This document shows positions 21,579 through 30,767 of a stretch of DNA of 64,000 nucleotides, one piece after another. Numbering within the stretch: position 1 is the stretch's first letter; each line of letters starts with the position of its first letter. The DNA comes from Protopterus annectens (lineage: Eukaryota; Chordata; Ceratodontiformes; Protopteridae), in NCBI RefSeq assembly GCF_019279795.1, contig NC_056738.1, positions 404,979,245 to 405,043,244 of the forward strand, read 5' to 3'. The translations under genes were made by a program, and so were the position numbers. A model generated the notes under the pieces. That model saw only the letters and a list, made by a program, of their open reading frames with translations. It had not been told where the DNA came from and searched no databases.

Positions 21579-23440
21579 CTTGTCTATCATCCTTCCCAGC
21601 CATGCCCAAGTACTTGCACCCCTAGGAGGAATACTCCCCCCGCATGCAAAAAACTGGAAGTACATTACCCAGGACTAATGGGTCCTAAACATTGTATCCC
21701 AGGGACACAGATTCTACTTCCACTCACTGCCACCCCCAAGCAGGTTCCCAGACCTTCCTCCAAACCAGTGGGCAGAGGCTCAAAAGCAAATACTTTCTCT
21801 TCTCAGTATCAAGGCTATTCAGCCTGTTCCAATAGAGCAAAGGAGACAGGATTTCTACTCTTACTGGTGCTCAGAAAAGAGAATTCTTGGCGCCCTATCC
21901 TGGATCTGTCCATTCTAAACACCTTCCTGGTGGTACCAAAATTCAAAATGCTTACACTCCAACAGCTGCTTCCTATGCTAGCCAAGGACTCCTTAGACTT
22001 AAAAGAAGCTTGTCTGCACATCCCCATAAGGGAATCTTGCAGGAAATGTCTACGTTTCAGGGCAGGCTCTATGCATTATCAGTTCTCTGCACTTCCCTTT
22101 GGCTTATCTACTGTGCCCAGGATATTTACAGTGTGTCTCGCTCCAGCCATTGCATACTGCAGGCAGAGAAATATTCAGATTTACCCATACTTGGACGATT
22201 GCCTGATTCAGGCAGACAATCAGGAATTGCTAGTTCAGCACCTGACATTTATAAAGAGACTCCTAACTTTTCTGGGGTATACCATCAACGAAAAGAAATC
22301 ACATCTGGTACCCAGCCAAAAGATTGTATTCCTGGGAGCAAGCTTGAGCACAACTTCCCAGATGACATTCCTGACTCCAGCAAAGCAGGTTTATTTGACA
22401 AATTACTTCAAACTACTGGCCACCCAAACCCAGCTATCTGCAAGAAAAATACTGCAAGCCCTAGGGTTCATGGCCTCATGCATTCTACTAATTCCATATA
22501 CAAGACTGCATATGAGGAAACTTCAATGGTACTTAAAAAGTCCCTGGTGTCAACATTCTCAGGACCTGGAGAAACTGATTCCTATCATTCCTTGTCTAAG
22601 GACAGAGTTCCTTTGGTGGGCGGAGGCTTGCAACCACACCAAGGGACTCCTTTTCACTCAACCCCTCGCTGCCCAAGACCTGACAACAGACGTCTCAGAC
22701 TATGCATGGGGGACTCACATGGCAGGCAAATGCATTCAAGGCAAATGGAGCCCAGGACAAATTCACCTGCATATCAATCAAAAAGAAGTGTTAGCTGTAC
22801 AGAATGCACTGACAGCCTTCAAATACCTTATGCTTCCAGGACACCTCTTGATAAAGACAGACAACACCACAGTTATGTGGTACATAAACAAGCAGGGGGG
22901 GAATTCATTCCTACCCACTCTGCAGGTTAGACATGGCCCTGTGGAACACGGCCTTGAGCAATCAAGTGCACCTGCAAGCTCAATTCCTGCCAGGCAAACA
23001 ACATTCACTGGCAGACGACTTAAGCAGAAATCTACTGGACCCACACAAGTGGAAACTGGAACCCAACTCATTCAAACTTCTAGGACACCAGAGATGGACC
23101 TCTTTGCTTCCCTCCAAAACCATCAATTGAGCACATTTTGCATGAGAAATCCCCACAGCCAAGCATGGAAGGTGGATGCCCTATCCTTTACATGGGAAAA
23201 CCTCTCAATCTATGCCCCCCCCCCTCAAAAGTACTACTCCAGATCAAACAGGACAGACTAAGGACAATCCTTACTGCACCAGACTGGCCATGCCAGCACT
23301 GGTACTCACTCCTACACAGTCTGACAGCAGTGCCACCCTGCCATCTACATCAGACCCCCTCTCTGCTGTCCCAGCAGGAGGGACAGATGTTGCAACTTCA
23401 CCTGCAAACCCTGAACCTTGCAGCCTGGCTTATTCCCTGA
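21579..23440 (+). pseudogene. DIRS RT-RNase H-methyltransferase, D2
   Basis: The frame 21678-23261 is open for 527 codons and covers RT and most of RNase H. RT motifs are LVLRKENSWRPILDLS, LDLKEACLHI (motif A, after a short in-frame loss and with Tyr to Cys), LPFGLSTVPR and YLDDCLIQA. RNase H is TTDVSDYAWG (expected TTDAS), QKEVLAV and KTDNTT. A frameshift after YINKQGG moves the true reading to 22933-23130 (LADDLSRN). The methyltransferase block is in 23138-23440 (APDWPCQHWYSLL). Confidence 0.92.
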
Positions 23441-24412
23441 ATATACCACCAGCAACCCTCAGCAAACAGGTGCTGGATGTCATTCTTGAGGCCAGGAGAC
23501 CTAGTATTAGGAAATCCTATTCAGAAAAGTGGAAAAAATAGGCTTTGCCCACCTTACCTCAAATCCTAGATTAACTAGCAGAGCTGCTCCACAAAAGCCT
23601 ATCCTTCTCATCAGTTAAGATTCATGCCTCTGCCATCTCAGCTCATTACAGTACTGAGACACCCCTCTTCAGTCACCCTCTGATCAAACAATTCCTGAGA
23701 GGAGCTAGCAATTTAAGACCCCTGAGGAGAGCTCCCACTCCTACCTGGGACCTTAACTTCGTACTAGAGAAGCTCACACTTCCCCCTTTTGAGCCTGCTG
23801 CTACAGCGGAGTTAAAGTTTCTCTCTTGGAAAACAACGTTACTTCTAGCCATCACTTCAGCAAGAAGAGTGTCTGAGTTGCAGGCTCTTATGGTTGTGGA
23901 ACCCATCATTATTTTCCATGCGGACAGGGTTTCCCTCAGGACTAACCCATCATTTATGCCCAAGATGGTATCCAATGTGGCTTTAAACCAATCCATCCAT
24001 TTACCAACCTTCTTCCATAATCCTCAGAATAAAGGGTAAAGGATCCTGCACTCCAGACAGCTCAGGTTCTACCTTGACAGACCTAAGCCTTTCAGAAAAA
24101 CTGACGAGCTGCTAGTCAGCTTTGCTACAGGGGCAGAGCGCAAGGCCATTTCAAAGCAAACTGTTTCCAAATGGATAGCACACTGCATCCATTTCTGCTA
24201 AAAACACCATGGAAAACCTATCCCACTGGGGATCAAAACCCATTCCACTAGGGCTACATCAACCTGTACAGCATTTCTCAGGGGAGTCCCTACCAGGAAC
24301 ATTCTGGAAGCTGCAACCTGGAGTTCTGTACACACCTTCACCAAGCATTACCACTTACCTGTCTTTTCTAAATCCAGAGCTGGATTTGCCACAGCAGTCT
24401 TACAAGGCCTAA
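23425..24412 (+). pseudogene. DIRS tyrosine recombinase, D2
   Basis: The N-terminal ARRPSIRKSYSEKW segment is open to 23541, where a stop and a deletion of about 40 bases follow. The catalytic TSARRVSEL region near 23860 is intact. The gene is then frameshifted after 24030, where another loss removes the LDVHR segment. The HSTR box survives as HSTRATSTCT-type sequence near 24240 and TFTKHYHLPVF near 24335 carries the catalytic Tyr. The reading ends near 24411. Confidence 0.88.
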
Positions 24413-24453
24413 TATTTCTTGACTGCCTCCACCCTTCCTCAGCTTTGGGAATC

Positions 24454-24552
24454 AACCCAAGTGTGATGACTGCAACAGTGAAACTCAAAGAACATAGTGC
24501 AGTTGTGTACACTTACCATAAATGTAGATGTTCAAATGTATTCACTGTTGCA
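24454..24552. repeat. D2 internal complementary region
   Basis: Reverse complement of the left end 17264-17305 followed by the reverse complement of the right end 24860-24919; the joint is at about 24496-24499 (aacat then agtgcagttg). Confidence 0.9.
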
Positions 24553-24704
24553 ATCCTGGTTACCCTCCCTCCAGCCTCTTAACTTCTCTATGCTTTCTAC
24601 CTTTACTCTTTTTGGCCATATCTTATGGCTGTGGTATTTACTTTCTACCGGAGGTGTTCCACACAATTTAATTGCTTATTATTTCTGGGGCTCCTGACAT
24701 CTGG

Positions 24705-24919
24705 GGCAAGAAAACCTGATGTAATGGCATTGGCTGCATGTTTTATACCAGTGACTACCTGACGTCATGGAAGAGGCAACAGCATCCGACTCAGAAATCC
24801 CAAGACTCTGGTATTCGGGCCGACTGAGGGCTACCTACAGGCAGATAACCCAAGTGTGATGACTGCAACAGTGAATACACTCGAACATCTACATTTATGG
24901 TAAGTGTACACAACTGTAC
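24705..24919. repeat. D2 right ITR with inward CRE and TATA box
   Basis: Inverted copy of 17264-17448 plus a right-specific 45-base extension (tttatggtaagtgtac). Minus-strand CRE at 24760-24767 and TATAAAA at 24741-24747, 12 bases apart. Confidence 0.92.
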
Positions 24920-26043
24920 TTTCTACCATGTAGTTAATATCACTTACCTTTTTTACTACCTTTTAGGGTCCCTTCCAATCTGCTTGCAGCTTGTTTTGTC
25001 TGACAGGAATGAGAACCATTATCTGCTTCCCTACAGCATACTCTCTAGCTCGAGCATTCCTGTCATACCATACTTTTTTCTGTTGTTGGGCTTCTGCCCA
25101 GGTTCTCGTGGGCCAAACCCATGAGTTCCCTGCACCTTGTCCTGAAGTTTAGGACATATGCCACAACAGACCCCTTGTAAGGTTCACACTCACCTTCCCA
25201 CTCAACAGAAATTAAATGTAGCAGTCCCCTCACCCTATGCCCATACAACAACTCAAAGGGTGGAAAACCCGTGGATTTTTGGGGAACCTGACTGTAAGCA
25301 AACAGATGGGGCAAATATTTGTCCCACTCCCTCTTAAACTGGTCTGCAAATGCCTATAAGCATGGACTTGAGTGTAGAGTTTAACCTCTCAACAAGACTA
25401 TTAGTCTGGCAATGGTAGTGAGTGGTCTTCAGGTGCTTCACCCCACAGTACTTCCACAGACAAGCCAGCAGGTCTGACATGAAATTGACACCTCTGTCAG
25501 TCAGTATTCCTTTTAGGAAACCTCCCCTGCTGAAAATCTCTAACAAAGCATTTGCCACCTTTTCTACCTCAGTAGAGGACAAGCCACTACATCAGGGTAT
25601 CTTGTAGCATAATCTAATACCACAAGTATATACTTTTTCCCTGTGGAACTTGGGGTACTCAGAGGCCTCACAATATCCATAGCTACTCTCTGAAATGGCT
25701 ACTCAGACACAGGCAAAGGCATCAAAGGAGCTCTCACCTTGTCTCCTGCCCTGCCTACCTTTTGGCACTGCTCACCGGTCCTGTAGTACATTGTTACATC
25801 TCTGAAAATTCCAGGCCAATAGAAGTTCTGCATAATATGTCTCTTTGTACATTTTATGCCCATAGGACCTGCAAAGTGAATATCATGGGCTATGACTAGA
25901 AGAGCCAGACAGTAGGCTCTAGGCACTACCAGCCACTGTATCCTCTCACCTTCTAGCCCTCCCTCAGGGGGTCCACTCTCTATACAGTAACCCTTTGTTC
26001 CAGTATACATATTCCCCCTTCCCTTGAGAATCAGGTGCCTCAC
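24920..26043 (-). pseudogene. G1 integrase, decayed
   Basis: DDE integrase on the minus strand. The N-terminal zinc domain is visible in 25910-25760 (IAHDIHFAGPMGIKC, FYWPGIFRD, then Cys). The core has VLDYATRYP near 25615, ILTDRGVNFMSDL near 25500 and SLVERLN near 25390, so D, D and E are all present. FELLYGHRVRGLL (25260) and a tail with RNARARE and PVRQNKLQADWKGP (about 25060-24960) make the C-terminal GPY/F-like part, ended by D2. Stops and frame changes (25590, 25320, 25060) inactivate it. Confidence 0.9.
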
Positions 26044-26700
26044 AAGGTGCCTGCCTCATGCCTTGCAATGTCAGGTCTGACAGCTGAGCCTGTCTCCGCT
26101 CTCCCTTTGTAACCCTCCCCAGCTCCCCTTCTACAGGAAGTCTGGTATCCTCTGACAGTAGTGCCTCACTGTCAGCCTGGGTACTACTACTCAACTCTAC
26201 CCTTGCCCTTCCTCTGTCCAAGGGAACATCAGTACCCATAAGCAGCTGTGGCTTACCTTCAGTCTCACTGCAACAGGGTAGGTCCCTCCCTGAAGTAACC
26301 ACCTCACCAGTCCCAGCTGCAAGTATGCAGTCTGTCTTGGTCTCCCCCAGGCTACCAGACTCGCTTGCTTGTCTCCAAGCCCGACTGCGGGTAACTGCAC
26401 CAGCACATGGTACTGCACTATCAAAATCATTCCCTATCAGGACATCTACAGGGATATCCTCAAACACACCTACTTGCTGGCTTCCTTTTCCATCCTTCCA
26501 GTCAAGGTTAACCCTAGCCAAAGGTATTTGGAAAAAGATCCCTCCTAAAGCTCTGACTGGAGCAGATCCCCCAGGGCAAGTAGTGCTCCTCTGTAACCAT
26601 TGCAGGCTTCACAATGGTTATGTCAGAGGCTGTGTCTCTCTTAGCAATGGCCTCTTTGCCATTTACTATGATAGGATATAACTTCTTGTGGTAGTCTGGT
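26044..26700 (-). pseudogene. G1 protease and linker
   Basis: Minus strand. VNGKEAIAKRDTASDITIV at 26660-26604 is the retropepsin active-site region, with DTA where DTG is usual. The frame 26521-25964 continues with VDVLIGNDFD (flap and C-terminal part) and a long acidic, Ser/Glu-rich linker of no recognised domain. It leads into the zinc domain of the integrase. Confidence 0.8.
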
Positions 26701-27739
26701 ACCCTTGTTGTCTCAAGACAACCCACTGTTGGCATTTTGTCTTTCCCACTTACTGGCTGCTTAACCTTTTGTGCCCCATTTTGCCTCTGTGGATATCTGT
26801 ATGCCACATGGCCCCACTGGTTGCATTCAAAACATTCAACCCTAGGTCTTGGATGTGTACCTGGACTAGTGGCTTCCCCTGGCACTGGTAGATTCTGTTG
26901 GGGCAGTCTGGACTGCCCATCATGGGTTCCTTTAGACCCATGAGCAGTACTGGAAGTACCTTTCCTGTGCAGGGATGCCCTGCTTACTAGGTATAGGTCT
27001 CCCTTCTTCCCCAACTACTCTGAAGTAGCACATCGTCTATCAGCTAACCAGATCATCATGTCCTCAGGCAAAGTGCTAAGAGCTTGTTCCCTCACCAAAA
27101 TGTCTGCCAGCCCTTCAGAAGTGGTGATGTGACATCCACTCACCCACCTATGAAAAAAAGTGCTCAGTTCAGCAACATATTCACACACACTTTCATCTGC
27201 CTTGCGTCTATGCTCACAAAACTTTTTCCTATAAGTTTCAGGTGTTAGCTTAAAGAATTCTAACAAACAATTCTTAGCAGTATAATTAAAACAGTCAACG
27301 TCAGACATTTTGGACAAAATAGTTACAGCTTTGCCATGGAGTAAGGGGGTTAGGAACCGTACCCAGAGCCTTTGGTCAACATCATACTGTTTACATACCG
27401 TCTCAGACATATCAATGAAACTATCAAAATTATCCCCCTGTGTAAACTGCGGAAGAAATTTACTAACCTTTTGTGCTTCTGGGCTCTAGTTACTCCCTTC
27501 CTCGTTACCTCTGTGACTCTAGCGAAGAGTCAGCATCTCCTTTTCATGTTGCCTCTGCCGCTCCTTTTCCACAGCTTCCATTTCCAAATGCCTAACCTCC
27601 AACTCAAGTCTATTGATGCAGCTGTGACCAAAGCTGCAATCATGTCTGCCTTAGTCAGGTTTCCTTGCACCAGTCCTTTAACCTGGCACATCTCAGCCAA
27701 CTGGCTCCTTGTCAGCTTTCCATACTCCTCTGCTGACAT
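26701..27739 (-). pseudogene. G1 gag with SCAN-like capsid domain and zinc knuckle
   Basis: The start at 27739 reads MSAEEYGKLTRSQLAEM. An open minus-strand frame 27410-27015 holds FFKLTPETYRKKFCEHRRK, FFHRWVSGC and ADILVREQALSTLPEDMMIWL, which resembles the vertebrate SCAN domain (known to derive from Gmr1-like gag). The zinc knuckle CFECNQWGHVAYRYP (about 26838-26790) has lost its final Cys to Tyr. A frameshift near 27590 separates the N-terminal part. Confidence 0.87.
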
Positions 27740-27930
27740 GCTTGCCTGCTCTCCCTGACTAACTAAGCTCACAAAAGAAATAAAACAATTGTGATCTGAA
27801 CTCTGAATATTCACTGCGTAGCTGATTTAGAGTACAAAAACACCTTCAGTGATCACTGTATACAAGCTACAGGAATTTGCTATCCACACCACTACAAGCC
27901 AGTTGTCAACCAATTAATATGTCGTGTGGA

Positions 27931-27948
27931 TATCCCACCACTGCCAAA
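27931..27948 (-). other. Candidate primer-binding site of G1 (tRNA-Leu-like)
   Basis: Minus strand TGGCAGTGGTGGGATA, 11 bases inside the upstream LTR. It resembles the complement of a tRNA-Leu 3' end. The offset from the LTR is larger than usual. Confidence 0.45.
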
Positions 27949-27959
27949 CAATTAATAAG

Positions 27960-29196
27960 TGATGCATGTGCACTGGCCCAGCAATCAAGGAGCCTCAGTC
28001 CTCACCACTAACACCAGTGAGGGGCATCCACATTGGGAAGGATAACAAATACACACACAATAAAGTACAATTTCCCTTAAGAGCACACAGAGATCACAGT
28101 CAGTCTGGGGATGGTTTCTCCCTCTCTCTCCAGATCCCCAATAAGACTCCCCACTGGCACAGCTATAGGGTCCAGATCTCAGCCTAGTGGTCAAGCTAAA
28201 ACGTCCAGCACCCTCTTTGTCCAACCAGTGCTTCATGTCCCTGCCCAAGCAGCTGACAGATGCACACTTTGAGATATGAGTTATATGCAAACACACAGGC
28301 ATTCTTGGGGAAGGCTGGCATGGGTTCTCCAGCTATGCCCCTTCTACCCAGACTATACAGCAGTACCACTTGCCACCAACCACTAATATCAGCTACTAAT
28401 AAGACCCTTATCAAAGGGTGTCCAGTTATTACAGTGGAATATTATTATCCAAATGGTAAGTGTGACAAGCAGCAAGGCTTATTTGGAGTGACTTGGACAG
28501 TATCACTATATACATGCAATGTACTCTAGAGCTTAAATTATCTCTACATAAAACAGCCACAGTTGAGAGGTTTAAAAATATTTAATAATAAATAATAAGA
28601 ACACAAGACAATACTTCTTATTACACAGTGCTAGTCAAGAGTTCAGAGATCACAGAGAAATGCTTAAAATAATACAGTAGAAAAGGTCTGACATCAATAC
28701 AGAAAATACAGTTCTAAAAAAAAGTTACATATAGAGCAAGACAGTACTGGTGATGTTGTCAGTTCTGAAAACAAATGCAAAATGATGTGATTCTCTGTCC
28801 TTAAATTGATAACGCAGTACCAGTGATTCACTTTAGATTACATCATTATTCTCTGTTTCACAGGCTAACAGAAACTGAGTGTAACAGCCCTTTGATCTTG
28901 CAGTTGGTCAGGAAGCCAGAGCAATAAAAGACATTATACATGTAAATTCTTGCCATTAACTCTGGTGTCAAAACAATAGGATGAATTCCTTCATTAAGAC
29001 ATCTCGGCTCCGAGTTTTGAGATCAATTATACAATGCTTGACTTATCAGCTTTCCTCCAGCAGAGTGCAGTGTGGTTACATTTTTGAAGTTCAACATTTA
29101 CCATAATTTTCTTACAGTTAAGAGAGCAAGCATTAATATTTACAAATGACAGAATTGTCTACAAAATCCTGTCTAGCTAGGCTGGCAGCCTTCACA
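27960..29196 (-). repeat. Upstream LTR of G1
   Basis: 1237 bp, matching 13035-15777 once the LINE is removed. It carries an extra stretch near 28815-28870 and lacks about 45 bases near 28705 compared with its sister. Confidence 0.92.
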
Positions 29197-29369
29197 ATGA
29201 TATAAAAAAATGAGATCACAATAAATAATTTCAAAACTTTTCCCACCCTTAATGTGACCTATAACCTGTACAATTCAATTGAAAAACAAACAAATCTGTT
29301 AGGGGAAAAATATAAAAAATAAAAATGTACAATATGCTGATTGCATGTGTGCACACCCTTAAACTAATA

Positions 29370-30404
29370 CTTTTTTGAAGCACCCTTTGATTTAATTACA
29401 GCATTCAGTCTTCTTGGGTAGGGGTCTCTCAGTGTGGCACGTCTTGACTTGGCAATATTTGCCCACTCTTCCTTGCAAAAGTGCTCCATATCTGTCTGAT
29501 TGCGAGGGCATCTCTTGTGCACAGCCTTCTTCAGGTCACCCCACAGATTTTCTATTGGATTTAGGTCTGGGCTCTGGCTGGGTCATTCCTAAACTTTAAT
29601 TTTCTTCTGGTGAAGCCATTCTTTTGTTGATCTGGATGTATGCTTGTGGTTATTGTCATGATGAAAGGTGAAATTCCTCTTCATATTCAGCTTTCTAACA
29701 GATGCCTGAACGTTTTGGGCCAAAAGTTACTGGTATTTGAAACTGTTCATAATTCCCTCCACTTTGGCTAAAGCCCCAGTTCCAGCTGAAGAAAAGTAAC
29801 CTCAAAGCGTGATACTGCCACCACCATGCTTCACCGTGGGGATGGTGTTCTTTTGGTAATGTATATTGTTGTTTTTGCGCCAAACATACCTTTTGGAATT
29901 GTGGCCAAAAAGTTCAACTTTGGTCTCATCAGACCATAACACATTTTCCCACATGCTTTTGGGAGACTTGATGTATTATTTTGCAAATTTTAGCTAGGCC
30001 TTGATGTTTTTCTGTGTAGGAAAGGGCTTCCATCTTGCAACCCTACCCCATAGTCCACACATATGGAGAATACAGTAGATTGTTGTCACATGTAGTACAC
30101 AACCAGTACTTGCCAGAAATTCTTGCAGCTCCTTCAGTGCTGCTGTAGTTATCTTGGCAGCCTCCTTGACCAGTTTTCGTCTTATCTTTTCATCAATTTT
30201 GGAGGGACGTCCAGTTCTTTGCAGTGTCACTGTTGTCCCATATTTTCTCGACTTTTTAATGACTGTCTTCACTGTGTTCCATTGTATATCCAATGCTGTA
30301 GACGTTTTCTTGTACCCTTCTCCTGACTGATACTGTTCAACAGTGAGAGCCTTTTGAAGCTTTTTAAGCTGTCTGTGAACCATGGCTTTTGCTGTAGCAG
30401 GCAA
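29370..30404 (-). pseudogene. Tc1-like transposase, decayed
   Basis: DDE-family transposase on the minus strand. 30404-29994 is open: an N-terminal paired-type helix-turn-helix region (YQSGEGYKKTSTALDI, NTVKTVIKKSRKYG), a GRPSKIDEK AT-hook-like box and the start of the catalytic domain (HVTTIYCILHMCGL). A stop follows. The rest is in other frames: a FSWNWGF-like block near 29780 and a PDLNPIENLWGDLKK-like segment near 29550 with RRLNAVIKSKG near 29400. The remnant is about the usual 340-residue size. Confidence 0.9.
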
Positions 30405-30589
30405 CTGAGTAAATGTCAGGAAAATCCTACTAGGGCAGCTGAACTTTTATTTGGGGTTAACTGGAGTCTCTTTAATTGATGGCAGGTGTGTACCCAAGAA
30501 GACTGAACGCTGTAATTAAATCAAAAGGTGCTTCAACAAAGTATTAGTTTAAGAGTGTGCACACTTATGCAACCAACGTATTGTACTTT

Positions 30590-30765
30590 TTTTTTTATAT
30601 TTTTTTCCCCTAACAAATTTGTTTGTTTTTCTATTGAATTGTACATGTTATAGGTCACATTAAAGGTGGGAAAAGTTTTGAAATGATTTATTGTGGTGTT
30701 ATTTTTTTTATATCACAAAAAAACTGACATTTTAACAGGGGTGTGTAAACTGTTTATATCCACCG
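30590..30765. repeat. Tc1 right terminal inverted repeat
   Basis: The inverted match to 12981-13034 continues, after the Gypsy gap, into 29202-29330 (ttttcccaccctt, caattcaattgaaaaaca). Total inverted repeat is close to 180 bp, longer than the short TIRs of many Tc1 elements. Confidence 0.9.
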
Positions 30766-30767
30766 TA

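Larger units (their letters stand above)
17264..24919 (+). mobile_element. DIRS retrotransposon copy D2 (family A), inserted in G1 pol
   Basis: Complete at both ends: left ITR, gag, RT-RNase H-methyltransferase, recombinase, ICR and right ITR. It lies between the G1 integrase C-terminus (INYMVE, ending near 24920) and GRRQGHKLYHVN (17255). Removing it nearly restores the G1 sequence, and no clear target duplication is seen, as expected for recombinase-driven insertion. The gag is broken by Penelope element P3. Own length without P3 is about 5.3 kb. Confidence 0.95.
13035..29196 (-). mobile_element. Gmr1-like Ty3/Gypsy LTR retrotransposon G1
   Basis: Two LTRs (27960-29196 upstream, 13035-15777 downstream in the element's sense) bound gag, protease, integrase, RT and RNase H, all on the minus strand. 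Flanking bases gtgat (13030-13034) and atgat (29197-29201) fit a 5-bp target duplication with one change. LTR ends are TGTGA...TCACA. Integrase lies before RT, as in the Gmr1 group and unlike ordinary Ty3/Gypsy. It is interrupted by LINE L1 in the downstream LTR and by D2 in pol. Confidence 0.92.
12981..30765 (-). mobile_element. Tc1/mariner element split by a 16-kb nest
   Basis: Left terminus CAGTGGATATAAAAAG (12981) and right terminus cttttatatccaccg-type end (30765) are inverted copies, each flanked by TA (12979-12980, 30766-30767), the invariant Tc1/mariner target duplication. The left terminus is cut at 13034 by the Gypsy insertion and resumes at 29197/29202. Without the insertion the element is about 1.6 kb, a normal Tc1 length. 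It encodes a decayed transposase on the minus strand. Confidence 0.93.

Noticed and set aside
21678..23261. D2 527-codon frame taken as one intact protein
   Set aside because: The last part is out of register with RNase H, and motif A has lost residues, so it is a chimera of true and shifted reading.
26325..27014. Plus-strand frames in 26325-27014
   Set aside because: Opposite-strand shadows of the Gypsy protease and gag.
13035..29196. Endogenous retrovirus
   Set aside because: No envelope gene. Integrase-first pol and SCAN-like gag point to a Gmr1-type Ty3/Gypsy retrotransposon.
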